Shown here: piece by piece, positions 1 to 6,856 of the stretch | How positions within the stretch are numbered: position 1 is the stretch's first letter | How the letters are laid out: every line of letters starts with the position of its first letter | Assembly (NCBI GenBank): GCA_035511515.1 | Contig: DATKFG010000143.1 | Coordinates: 1-8,339 of the forward strand | Source of the DNA: VBCK01 sp035511515 | Lineage (GTDB): Bacteria; Pseudomonadota; Gammaproteobacteria; Burkholderiales; Burkholderiaceae_F | Length of the DNA: 8,339 bases | Direction: 5' to 3' | Program-made: the position numbers and the translations under genes | Notes under the pieces: model-generated | Told to the model about the DNA's origin: nothing | What the model saw: only the letters and a program-made list of their open reading frames with translations | The model's database searches: none

Positions 1-98
1 GAGGGGCGATCAGTCGCTGCCCCTTCAGCGTCGACGCACAGCCAAGCCGCGCTCGATCGCCCCTCGCCCGCGCAGCGGGAGAGGGGAGGGGGTGAGGG
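1..98. repeat. GC-rich palindromic dispersed repeat inside the dnaE2 frame
   Basis: Bases 60-71 and 75-86 form a 12-bp hairpin with one mismatch and a 3-base loop (arms CCCCTCGCCCGC and GCGGGAGAGGGG). It is followed by GAGGGGGTGAGGGC-type sequence. A second inverted pair, GAGGGGCGATC at 1-11 and GATCGCCCCTC at 55-65, brackets the left half. From family knowledge, the minus-strand pattern (CCCTCACCCC...CCCTCTCCCG hairpin) is a short extragenic palindrome common in GC-rich proteobacteria, normally found between genes. Here it is translated in frame as part of DnaE2. Confidence 0.7.
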
Positions 99-834
99 CG
101 CGCAGCCGGCCGTGCGGCTCGGCCTGATGCAGGTCGCCGGCCTGAGCGAGGCGGCCGGCCAGCGGATCGTCGAGGCGCGGCGAGGCGCGGCCTTTTCCGA
201 CGTGCACGACCTGGCGCACCGGGCGCAGCTGGACCGCGGCGACATGGCGCGGTTAGCCGCGGCCGATGCGCTGGCACAGCTGGCCGGGCACCGGCGAGCC
301 GCGCTGTGGGGCGTGCTCGGACTGGACAGCGGCGCCGCGCGCCGGGCTCCACTGACGGGCGCACTGCCGGTTGCGGAACGCCAGATCGAGCTGCTGGCCC
401 CGACCGAGGGGCAGGACATCGTGGCCGACTACAACGCAACGGGCCTGACCTTGCGCCGCCACCCGCTGGCGCCGCTGCGCGCGCGGCTCGACGGCATGAA
501 GCTGTGGACCGCGCAGCGCATCGCCGAGGCGCGCCACCAGCAAAGGGTGCGCACCACCGGCATCGTCACCTGCCGCCAACGGCCAGGCACCGCCAGCGGC
601 GTCACCTTCGTGACGCTGGAAGACGAAACCGGTTGGATCAACGTCGTGGTGTGGCGCGCAACGGCCGAACGGTTCCGCCGCGAGCTGCTCGGCTCCACGC
701 TGCTGACCGTGTACGGCCATGTCGAGCGCGTCGATGCACCCGATACGGCCGTGATCCACCTGATCGCATCACGCCTGGTCGATCATTCCGCAATGCTGGG
801 CGGGCTGGTGGTGGACAGTCATGACTTCCGGTGA
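1..834 (+). CDS. dnaE2: Error-prone DNA polymerase DnaE2/ImuC, C-terminal part (5' end outside window)
   Basis: The frame is open from base 1 to the TGA at 832-834 (277 codons), so this is the last quarter of a gene that begins upstream. DnaE2 (ImuC) is the alpha-subunit-like polymerase of the SOS mutagenesis cassette and works with ImuA and ImuB in damage-induced translesion synthesis. What I see: an entry motif PAVRLGL followed by GLSEAAG, typical of the helix-hairpin-helix segment (about codons 36-110), and then an OB-fold-like region (about codons 180-260). The OB region contains the strands RTTGIVTCRQRPGT, FVTLEDETGWINVVVW and LLTVYGHVER. The end, SHDFR, matches the usual DnaE2 terminus. 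A GTG at 112 is an internal valine, not a start. Codons 1-35 read through a palindromic repeat instead of normal linker sequence. imuA and imuB would be expected upstream, outside the window. Confidence 0.9.
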   Translation, partial: EGRSVAAPSASTHSQAALDRPSPAQRERGGGEGAQPAVRLGLMQVAGLSEAAGQRIVEARRGAAFSDVHDLAHRAQLDRGDMARLAAADALAQLAGHRRAALWGVLGLDSGAARRAPLTGALPVAERQIELLAPTEGQDIVADYNATGLTLRRHPLAPLRARLDGMKLWTAQRIAEARHQQRVRTTGIVTCRQRPGTASGVTFVTLEDETGWINVVVWRATAERFRRELLGSTLLTVYGHVERVDAPDTAVIHLIASRLVDHSAMLGGLVVDSHDFR

Positions 835-877
835 GACAGCTGGCTGTCAACAGCCTGTCGCCGAAATGCGCCGGAAA

Positions 878-1285
878 CTATTCAAAAATGACTCGATAGG
901 CAGCCTGCAGCGCCCGCATAAGTGACGGATGCAGCGTACCGAGCTTTGGAATTTGCCCATGCGGAGCCGATGGGGGCACTGTGAACCATTCGGTCGTATA
1001 GGGAAGATCCACCATCTTCCTCAGATCGAACTTCGTGTCGTAGCTAAGACCGGCGGCGTGATAGCCGACCGGATTGCCAGCGCGCAAGATCGCAAACTCG
1101 CCCCGATGCAGCGTTCTGGTTTTTTGACCGGTCCCATAAGCAACTCGCACTACAAACCGAGGCGCGTCGTCATCGAAGACCGCCAGGATAAGCGCAGGGC
1201 GAGGCTTCGGGAGAGGCGTAATTCCATCCGGGAAGTGACACCACACGATATCGCCGGCGGTGGGCTCGCCCCACCAGTGCGTCAC
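878..1285 (-). CDS. PemK/MazF-family type II toxin
   Basis: A 135-residue protein with a GTG start (1283-1285) and a TAG stop at 878-880. The N-terminal stretch GDIVWCHFPDG followed by KPRPALIL is the signature opening of the PemK/MazF/Kid fold, in which the first strand and the conserved RPALIL strand form the SH3-like barrel. Family members are usually ribosome-independent endoribonucleases that cut mRNA at short sequences and stop growth when the antitoxin is lost. A second recognisable block, TKFDLRKMVDLPYTTEWF (about residues 85-102), fits the long PemK-like subgroup. The length is near the upper end for MazF (about 110-130). Its start overlaps the antitoxin stop by 4 bases (GTGA), so the two are translationally coupled. 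It converges on dnaE2 with a 43-bp gap. Cleavage specificity cannot be read from sequence. Confidence 0.83.
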   Translation of the reverse strand: MTHWWGEPTAGDIVWCHFPDGITPLPKPRPALILAVFDDDAPRFVVRVAYGTGQKTRTLHRGEFAILRAGNPVGYHAAGLSYDTKFDLRKMVDLPYTTEWFTVPPSAPHGQIPKLGTLHPSLMRALQAAYRVIFE

Positions 1286-1569
1286 GTCGTTTCCGTGTCG
1301 AGCACTGAAGACCTCACCGAGCGCTTCGTACCTTGCGGCACCCGCTTGCGGATCTGCCGCAGCTGCGCAACAGTCAACGGGCCATCGTCGGCTTCATATT
1401 GCGGTAAGACCCTGACCGCTAGCTCACGCAGCGCTTTGTGGATTGCCTGTGTCTCATCGAGGCCAAGGGCCTCGGCCAGGCGCTTGGTCGTCTTTCGCGT
1501 AACGCCGGCCTCGCTGTCGACTGCTCGATAACGAAATGCGATCTGTTCACGGGCGGGGCGGCTGGCCAT
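1282..1569 (-). CDS. Putative antitoxin, ribbon-helix-helix-like, partner of the PemK/MazF toxin
   Basis: A 95-residue protein with ATG at 1567-1569. A Shine-Dalgarno AGGA lies 8-9 bases upstream (GCAGGACACTGCTG-ATG on the minus strand). I do not recognise a named family. The layout fits an antitoxin: a short strand plus helix-turn-helix pattern around residues 20-52 (GVTRKTTKRLAEALGLDETQ, then a second helix), which could be a ribbon-helix-helix DNA-binding unit. It is followed by a charged, probably flexible C-terminal tail (RQIRKRVPQGTKRSVR and onwards) that would wrap the toxin. It comes first in the operon and overlaps the toxin start, the usual order for mazEF/pemIK loci. The palindrome directly upstream suggests autorepression. 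The role rests mainly on position. Confidence 0.72.
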   Translation of the reverse strand: MASRPAREQIAFRYRAVDSEAGVTRKTTKRLAEALGLDETQAIHKALRELAVRVLPQYEADDGPLTVAQLRQIRKRVPQGTKRSVRSSVLDTETT

Positions 1570-1572
1570 CAG

Positions 1573-1614
1573 CAGTGTCCTGCAAGGTAGATATCTATAA
1601 GATATCCGACACTG
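1573..1614. promoter_or_regulatory. Nested inverted repeats upstream of the antitoxin, candidate operator
   Basis: A perfect 7-bp inverted repeat, GATATCT-ATA-AGATATC, spans 1590-1606. A second pair, CAGTGTC at 1573-1579 and GACACTG at 1608-1614, brackets it. The AT-rich inner palindrome stands out from its GC-rich surroundings and covers the predicted -10 box of the toxin-antitoxin promoter. This placement is typical of an operator bound by the antitoxin or the toxin-antitoxin complex (inference). Confidence 0.65.
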
Positions 1615-1628
1615 GCCGGTCCCGTCAA
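1599..1628 (-). promoter_or_regulatory. Predicted sigma70-type promoter of the toxin-antitoxin operon
   Basis: On the minus strand a -35 TTGACG (plus-strand 1623-1628, 5 of 6 to consensus) is separated by 18 bases from a -10 TATCTT (plus-strand 1599-1604, 4 of 6). It lies about 30 bases upstream of the antitoxin start and just beyond the stop codon of the neighbouring porin gene. The -10 lies inside the 1590-1606 palindrome. Confidence 0.5.
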
Positions 1629-1638
1629 TCCAGGAGCT

Positions 1639-2952
1639 TCAATAGTCGTACGTCAGCGACAGCCAGGTCTTGGTGACGTCGTAATAGTCGGCCGCCGGGT
1701 CACCGGCGCGAAAGCGGGCGTGCTGCAGCTTCAGGCTCAAACTGGGCGTGAACGCGTAGGAGGCGCGAAAGTCGCGCTCGTTGCCGTAATTCAGCCCTCC
1801 GAAGGTGGCGTCGAACCGGTGCAGCTCGGCCACCAGCTGCAGGCGGCCCGGCCGGGCACGCAGCGACACCCAGGTGTCGCGCAGGCCCGTTGGCGGCGTG
1901 CGGGTAAATTGCAGGGCCCAGCCGTTGAAGGCGTAGGTGTCCTCGAACGGCATCTGGAATCCGTAACGGCCGCCATTGCTGGACTTGACCTCGCGGTCGA
2001 GGCGAGCCCCGAACTCCGCCAGCTTGGGCAAGACCGCCCCGCCGCCCAGGCGCCAGTAGTGCGCCTCGATTACCGGATCGCCCCCGGCGTAGTGGCGCTG
2101 ATGCGCGGCCTCGGCCGTGTACAGCCCGTTCACCGCGGCGCCGGTCGACACCGTGCCTTCGGCGCGCAGCCCGACCACCTGGTGCGAGTTGTCTCTGACG
2201 CCGTCGTAGTCACTCAGGTACCACTGGGGGTCCGAGTACAAATCGGTCTGCGGCTGGTTCAGGCCGTAGGCGTAGGCCGCCACCGACTGATCGCGCGCGG
2301 GGCTGTAGGCCAGGCGCAGCAGCCAGATGCGGGTTTTCGCCTGCGTGCCCACCACCGTGCGAACTCGATCGAGCAGCGCGGCGTAGATTTCGCCATCGGG
2401 CAGGCTGTTGTTCACGACCGTGAGCCCCGTGAACAGCATCGGAATCTGCCGAAAATCGACGTCGCTGAAGAAGCGCTCGTTGTCCAGCTTGATCGGCTGC
2501 TTGCCCAGCCGCACGCGCGTGTCGGGCAAGCCGAGGTATTCGACGTACAGGCGGTTGGTATCGGTCCGCGAAGGATCCGGCAGCAGCGGATAGGGCGAGT
2601 TTTCATCCGTCGCCGGATCCGTGTTCAGAGTGCTCGCACCCACCACATCGGTGTGAATGCCCTCGACCACGACGCGAAACTGGTCGAACACCGCGGTCTG
2701 CCAGCCGACGATCGAGCGCATGGTCCACGCGCTGGTGCGCTCCGTCTTGTTGGTCTGCGTGATATCGGTGTAGCGCGGCCGCAGCTCGAGCGACAGGCGC
2801 CCCTCGGTGATCGCGTCGAGCGGCGAATCGACCTGCACCTGCTGCGCCGCCAGATCCGAGCCCGCAAGTGCGCTCGCGGCCAGTCCCGTCGAAACGAGCA
2901 GCCGCCACAGTCTTTGTAACGGGCGCGGGCGCAAAAGACAGAGTGGCTGCAT
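1639..2952 (-). CDS. Outer membrane beta-barrel channel, alginate-export (AlgE-like) type
   Basis: A 437-residue protein. The N-terminus has a basic stretch, then a hydrophobic core (about residues 17-31, LLVSTGLAASALAG) and a likely signal peptidase site near residues 30-36, so the mature protein is exported. The segment RLYVEYLGL..RVRLGKQPIKLDNERFFSD (about residues 130-165), followed by FRQIPMLFTGL, is the pattern of the alginate-export/porin family. In it a strand ending in GxQ is followed by a conserved NERF turn. The rest alternates hydrophobic and polar residues as in a 16-18-strand barrel and ends in an aromatic (SLTYDY), the outer membrane assembly signal. The substrate is unknown; the family includes exporters and general small-molecule channels. 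It is divergent from the cupredoxin gene across about 114 bp. ATG at 2950-2952 is the best start, although the GGAGA upstream is about 14 bases away. Its end lies close to the promoter of the toxin-antitoxin operon. Confidence 0.78.
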   Translation of the reverse strand: MQPLCLLRPRPLQRLWRLLVSTGLAASALAGSDLAAQQVQVDSPLDAITEGRLSLELRPRYTDITQTNKTERTSAWTMRSIVGWQTAVFDQFRVVVEGIHTDVVGASTLNTDPATDENSPYPLLPDPSRTDTNRLYVEYLGLPDTRVRLGKQPIKLDNERFFSDVDFRQIPMLFTGLTVVNNSLPDGEIYAALLDRVRTVVGTQAKTRIWLLRLAYSPARDQSVAAYAYGLNQPQTDLYSDPQWYLSDYDGVRDNSHQVVGLRAEGTVSTGAAVNGLYTAEAAHQRHYAGGDPVIEAHYWRLGGGAVLPKLAEFGARLDREVKSSNGGRYGFQMPFEDTYAFNGWALQFTRTPPTGLRDTWVSLRARPGRLQLVAELHRFDATFGGLNYGNERDFRASYAFTPSLSLKLQHARFRAGDPAADYYDVTKTWLSLTYDY

Positions 2953-3066
2953 TGCAGCGGTCAGTTTCTCCGATCACCCCATTTGAAACTCGATTAGCTT
3001 TGTGCGATGCCGTGAAATGCTTCGACTCGACCCGGCAATCCAACCGCCTTGCAAAACGCCGTTCCC

Positions 3067-3726
3067 ATGCGCCAGCTCGTCCTACGTTGCACGCTCGCGC
3101 TGGCCGCCGCGGCTCTCGCAGGCCCGCTGGCGGCCGCCTCCGACGTGCAGGTGCAAGTGCTCGGGCCTGACGGCAAACCCGTCCAGGACGCAGTCGTGTT
3201 TCTACGCACGCTTTCCGGTCAGAAAACGGCCGCCCACACTCCCCTGGCCGCTTCGGTCGAGCAGCACGATCGCGAGTTCGTCCCCTACGTGACGGTGGTG
3301 CAGACCGGCGCAGCGGTCCGGTTCCCGAACCAGGACCCGATCCGCCACCACGTGTACTCGTTCTCGCAGCCGAAAAAATTCGAGATCAAGCTGTACGCGG
3401 GCGACGCCCCCGATCCGATCATCTTCGACAAGCCGGGCGTGGTGACCATGGGCTGCAACGTGCACGACTGGATGCTGGGCTACGTATTCGTCGTCGACAC
3501 GCCCTGGTTCGCCAAGACCGACGCCAGCGGCCTGGCGCGTATCGACGCGGTCGAGGACGGTGAGTACGAGGCACGCATCTGGCATCCGCGCCAGCGCCAC
3601 GAGGTGTCGGTGCAGCATCTGAAGCTGGCCGGCGCGCTGCCCGAGCCGCTGCATTTCGTGATCGAGGTCGCCTCGCGCAAGCCCCATTACAAGCCGCCCC
3701 TAGACCCGCTGCACTACGCGAAATGA
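3067..3726 (+). CDS. Periplasmic cupredoxin-like protein (often annotated 'methylamine utilization protein')
   Basis: A 219-residue protein from ATG 3067. An in-frame TTG at 3049 would add six residues but would put the signal peptide deeper, so I prefer 3067; neither has a good Shine-Dalgarno. The signal peptide is residues 1-24 (MRQLVLR, hydrophobic core, then PLAAA/SD). The first half has a carboxypeptidase-regulatory/Ig-like strand set (VQVLGPDGKPVQDAVVFL). The cupredoxin part has VRFPNQD and His94-His95, then GCNVHDWM with Cys130, His133 and Met136. The C-x2-H-x2-M ligand loop with an upstream His is a type 1 copper site of amicyanin spacing, which explains the usual annotation; no methylamine dehydrogenase genes are nearby. 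Likely role: periplasmic electron transfer or copper/redox binding (inference). The stop overlaps the start of the GGDEF-EAL gene (ATGA), so the two are coupled. Confidence 0.8.
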   Translation: MRQLVLRCTLALAAAALAGPLAAASDVQVQVLGPDGKPVQDAVVFLRTLSGQKTAAHTPLAASVEQHDREFVPYVTVVQTGAAVRFPNQDPIRHHVYSFSQPKKFEIKLYAGDAPDPIIFDKPGVVTMGCNVHDWMLGYVFVVDTPWFAKTDASGLARIDAVEDGEYEARIWHPRQRHEVSVQHLKLAGALPEPLHFVIEVASRKPHYKPPLDPLHYAK

Positions 3727-6191
3727 TGTTCAAACGGCTGCGCCTGGGTGGCATCGCGGGACGGATGATTCTCTTCTTCGTCTCGCTGCTGGTGCTGGTT
3801 CAGCTGGCGGTATTCGTCTCGATCGACCTGCGCAGCGATCAGATCGCGCAAACGACGGTCGATCACCAGCTCGAGGTCGGCGAGCGCGTGTTCGAACGGC
3901 TGTGGACGCAGAGCAATACGCAGCTGGAGCAGGAAGCCACCGTGCTGGCGGCCGACTTCGGGTTGCGCGAGGCGCTCGCGAGCAATGACCGCGGCACCAT
4001 TCTGTCGGTGCTGGCCAATCACGCCACCCGCGTGGGCGCGGCGGCGATGATCGTGGTGTCGCTGGACGGTCACGTCGTGGTCGACTCGCTGCATCCAGCG
4101 GGCGATTCCCGCATCTTCGAGTACTCCGATCTGCTGACGCACGCCCAGGACCGCGGCCACGCGGCCGCCACGGTGGCGATCGACGGGCGCCTCTATCAGC
4201 TCGTGCTGGTCCCGGTGCTCGCCCCGGAGCCGATCGCCTACGTGGCGATTGGGTTCCGGGTCGACGATGCGCTGGCCCGGGAACTGGGCGAGACGACCGG
4301 CCTGGAGGTTTCGTTTCTGAGCACGCCGGCGCGCGGCGAGCGCGCCGTCACCGCCTCCACGCTCGGATCCCGGGTGCGCACCGAGCTCGCCCGGATGGTG
4401 CCGACTGGTGCACCGGCGTGGGCAGGCCAGGCCGTATCGCTGGGCGAGCGCCAGCTCGAAACCCGCGTGCGCTCGCTCTCGCCCGGTGGAAGCGGCGCCA
4501 TCGACGTCGTGCTGCAGAAGTCGCTGGACGAAGCCGTCGAGCCGTTCAAGCGGCTGCGCGCGAGCTTTGGTCTGCTGGCGGTGCTGTGCCTGGGGGTCAC
4601 GGTCACCGGATCGGTGCTGATCGCGCGCAACATCACGCGCCCGATCCGATCGCTGGCGCAGGCCGCGCTGCGGATCCAGGCGGGCGACTACGCCTCGGCG
4701 GTTCCGGTACCGCACCAGGGCGAAATCGGCGCCTTTGCCGCCACCTTCAACCACATGCAGGATGCGATCGCGTTGCGCGAGGGCGAGGTCCGGCGGCTGG
4801 CGTACCGGGACCCGCTGACCGACCTTCCGAACCGGACCCTGTTCATGAACGAACTCGACCGCGCGATCGCCGAGTGCGGAAAAGCCGGCCAGGCGTTCAG
4901 CGTGCTGCTGATGGACCTGGACCGCTTCCGTTTCGTCAATGACACGCTGGGGCATCACGCCGGCGACCGCGTGATCATCGAGGTGGCGGCGCGGCTGCGT
5001 TCGGCATTGAGCGAACTGGACGTGCTGGCGCGCCTGGGCGGCGACGAGTTCGCGGTGCTGCTGTCACCGCAGCAGCGGCTCGAATCCCCGTCGGTGGCCG
5101 GGCAGCTGCTGCAGTGCCTGCAGGTGCCGGTCGTGGTCGACGGGCAGAGCCTGGACGTGGGCGTCAGCATCGGCATCGCCCACTTCCCCCGGCACGGCAC
5201 CGATGCCGTGACGCTGTTGCGCCGGGCGGACGTGGCGATGTACGTGGCCAAGCGCGAGCACAAGGGTTTCGAGGAATACGATCACCGGATCGACCGCTAT
5301 CGCCAGCACCACCTGTCGCTGCTCGGGGAGCTGCGCCAGGCGATCGACAGCAACGAGCTGCGGCTGCATTTCCAGCCCAAGATCGATCTGCGCACCGACG
5401 ACGCCAAGGGCGTCGAGGCGCTGGTGCGCTGGGTCCACCCGGTACGCGGCGTTGTTCCGCCCACTGAGTTCATCCCGTTTGCGGAGCAGACCGGGTTCAT
5501 CCGTCACGTGACACGGTGGGTGATCGAGGCCGCATTCGCTCAGATCCAAACCTGGCTCGCGCTCGCGGTCGAAATTCCGGTCGCGATCAACGTGTCGGCG
5601 CGGGACCTGTCGGGAACGGAACTGCCGGACCTGCTGGACGGCGCGATGCGCCGACACGACGTCTCGCCCCGCCTGATCAGCCTGGAGATCACTGAAAGTG
5701 CGCTGATGGAAGATCCCCACCATGCCGCGCGCATCCTGGCGCGCGTGCGCGAACTGGGCGTCGGCATCGCGATCGACGACTACGGAACCGGCTACTCGGC
5801 ACTTTCGTACCTCACCCAGCTGTCGGTCGACTGCCTGAAGATCGACCGCTCGCTGATCAGCAATTTGCGCCAGGAAACCCGCAACGCGGCCATCGTCCGA
5901 TCCACCGTGCAGCTGGGACAGAACCTGGGACTGACGATCGTTGCCGAGGGTGTGGAGACGCCGGACCAGATCGAGCTGCTGCGCCAGTTCGGCTGCCACC
6001 AGGCGCAGGGGTTCGGTGTGGCGCGGCCGATGCCGGCGGAGGAAGTGATGGCTTGGGTGATTGCGCGGGAGCTGGCGCAGGATTCCACGTCACCGACCAT
6101 TGGGCTGGAAGGTGACCGCGACGCTCACTCCACGCCCCTCGTGTCTCCAGCACAGACTGGCCGCAATCTTCGGCTGGCGCGTTCAAGCTAG
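3723..6191 (+). CDS. Membrane-bound hybrid diguanylate cyclase/phosphodiesterase (sensor-HAMP-GGDEF-EAL)
   Basis: An 822-residue protein. Order: transmembrane helix about 12-34; periplasmic sensory region about 35-280, Cache-like by its helix followed by GLREALA and MIVVSLDGHVVVD; second helix about 282-301; HAMP about 301-355 (NITRPIRSLAQAA). GGDEF domain about 360-525: DPLTDLPNR at 363 and an intact GGDEF at 439-443. The inhibitory I-site (RxxD) reads SELD at 430-433, so product inhibition is probably lost. EAL domain about 535-785: EAL at 565-567, Asn623, Glu655/Glu658 (EITES), Asp685-Asp686 (DDYGTGYS), Lys706 and Glu742 (VAEGVET), plus the late QGF. All metal and catalytic positions for c-di-GMP hydrolysis are present. 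It could both make and degrade c-di-GMP, with the net direction set by the periplasmic input. Start at ATG 3723, overlapping the cupredoxin stop; ATG 3726 is the alternative. The last about 65 residues are repeated, diverged, at 8070-8282. Confidence 0.95.
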   Translation: MMFKRLRLGGIAGRMILFFVSLLVLVQLAVFVSIDLRSDQIAQTTVDHQLEVGERVFERLWTQSNTQLEQEATVLAADFGLREALASNDRGTILSVLANHATRVGAAAMIVVSLDGHVVVDSLHPAGDSRIFEYSDLLTHAQDRGHAAATVAIDGRLYQLVLVPVLAPEPIAYVAIGFRVDDALARELGETTGLEVSFLSTPARGERAVTASTLGSRVRTELARMVPTGAPAWAGQAVSLGERQLETRVRSLSPGGSGAIDVVLQKSLDEAVEPFKRLRASFGLLAVLCLGVTVTGSVLIARNITRPIRSLAQAALRIQAGDYASAVPVPHQGEIGAFAATFNHMQDAIALREGEVRRLAYRDPLTDLPNRTLFMNELDRAIAECGKAGQAFSVLLMDLDRFRFVNDTLGHHAGDRVIIEVAARLRSALSELDVLARLGGDEFAVLLSPQQRLESPSVAGQLLQCLQVPVVVDGQSLDVGVSIGIAHFPRHGTDAVTLLRRADVAMYVAKREHKGFEEYDHRIDRYRQHHLSLLGELRQAIDSNELRLHFQPKIDLRTDDAKGVEALVRWVHPVRGVVPPTEFIPFAEQTGFIRHVTRWVIEAAFAQIQTWLALAVEIPVAINVSARDLSGTELPDLLDGAMRRHDVSPRLISLEITESALMEDPHHAARILARVRELGVGIAIDDYGTGYSALSYLTQLSVDCLKIDRSLISNLRQETRNAAIVRSTVQLGQNLGLTIVAEGVETPDQIELLRQFGCHQAQGFGVARPMPAEEVMAWVIARELAQDSTSPTIGLEGDRDAHSTPLVSPAQTGRNLRLARSS
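5997..6191 (+). repeat. Left copy of a direct repeat: 3' end of the GGDEF-EAL gene
   Basis: This end of the EAL gene recurs in the same orientation at 8076-8282. By hand count about 84 of 99 bases match over 5997-6095 versus 8076-8174, with no gaps and most changes in third positions. The tails beyond the EAL fold also share GRNLR and ARS near the stop, although the sequence between diverges. The pattern is of two related coding genes, not a recent duplication. Confidence 0.8.
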
Positions 6192-6276
6192 CGCCGCCGG
6201 CGCATCTCCCTTGACACCCTTCAAAACTCCGAATGCGCCAGCCTGACCGGCCTGCAGACTCTTTGCGGCGCTTTGA

Positions 6277-6535
6277 TTACTTGTTTTCGGTAAGCAGGTG
6301 TTTTATGTGCAGGAGAATTCGCTTCGTAATATTGAAACTGCGCGCAGGCAGGTCGCGAGGTATTTGACGCCAAGCGATGATGATTCCGACCCATGCGAAA
6401 ACGCCTCCCACGGCAGAGCACAAAGCCGATCACGAGGAGGGGATCCCCCGGTCTGGGAGCCGCGAAATAATCTATCGCCCCACCGATTCCGGAGATAACG
6501 AGGCCAAACAGGAAAATCAGCACCCATCTTTTCAT
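6277..6535 (-). pseudogene. Small two-helix membrane protein, frameshifted (putative immunity protein 3)
   Basis: ATG at 6533-6535 opens MKRWVLIFLFGLVISGIGG, a clear first membrane helix, then a polar loop and LLVIGF. At about 6421 the frame breaks. The continuing protein-like sequence is one frame over (CSAVGGVFAWVGIIIAW, a second helix), then a basic tail to the TAA at 6277-6279. Removing one base (the G at 6421) restores a protein of about 85 residues with two helices, whereas the unshifted frame runs into arginine-rich, non-protein-like sequence as far as 6221. The start is 12 bases after the stop of tip B, consistent with a toxin-tip/immunity pair. A sequencing error is possible. Confidence 0.55.
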
Positions 6536-6547
6536 CGCAAGCTCGAT

Positions 6548-6796
6548 TTAATTTGCACACCTCAATGCAGGAGATGCCCACGTCTTCGTGGCGGCTGGAC
6601 CAACTCCTGCTTGCATGCGGTATCCGAATCCGGCCCGACCGACAAAACCCGGAGCGCCGGGTACGCCGGCACCATCGGCACTGATAACACCTGAAACACC
6701 GAAGCTTTCCCCTGCACCCAAATTGGCATCGAACTGCGCAGCCGTCCTACGTGGCGCCTCTACTTGCACCCGTAGACGCTCACCTCCTTGTGCCAT
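6548..6796 (-). pseudogene. Polymorphic-toxin tip fragment B (glycine-rich C-terminus)
   Basis: No independent gene start is convincing. The protein-like part is the last about 62 residues, beginning near AQFDANLGAGESFGVSG and continuing with GAPGFVGRAGFGYRMQAGVGP to the end ALRCAN, TAA at 6548-6550. The glycine-rich alternating pattern resembles the C-terminal ends of RHS-type secreted toxins (recognition by eye, moderate). Upstream in a neighbouring frame (about 6857-6785) lies another protein-like stretch, SLLGSAGTEHGAASSVDGT, which ends in TGA just after ARG-ARG. The tip therefore probably began right after membrane gene 2 and has since been frameshifted. It is followed 12 bases later by membrane gene 3. 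Confidence 0.4.
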
Positions 6797-6856
6797 CCAC
6801 GCTACTCGCCGCGCCGTGCTCAGTACCCGCGCTTCCGAGAAGCGAACTTGTCACAA

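Noticed and set aside
835..848. Short inverted repeat GACAGC-TG-GCTGTC just after the dnaE2 stop as a terminator
   Set aside because: The stem is 5-6 bp with a 2-4 base loop and no T-run on either side, too weak to call although it lies between convergent genes.
929..1531. 200-codon plus-strand frame across the toxin-antitoxin genes
   Set aside because: It spans both minus-strand genes and lacks any domain logic; the minus strand shows the PemK/MazF signature and coupled overlap.
1720..2919. 399-codon open frame opposite the outer membrane channel gene
   Set aside because: Same shadow effect; no ribosome binding site or recognisable domain, whereas the minus strand has a signal peptide and barrel pattern.
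2983..3011. TTGAAA as a -35 box for the cupredoxin operon
   Set aside because: At the right spacing (17 bases) the -10 position reads GATGCC, a poor match, so no promoter is called in the divergent region.
3714..4958. 414-codon open frame antisense to the GGDEF-EAL gene
   Set aside because: Arginine-, glutamine- and histidine-rich composition with no domain pattern. It is the GC-rich shadow of the real sensor gene on the other strand.
6211..6216. Perfect TTGACA downstream of the GGDEF-EAL gene as a promoter
   Set aside because: No acceptable -10 at 16-18 bases and no plus-strand gene follows.
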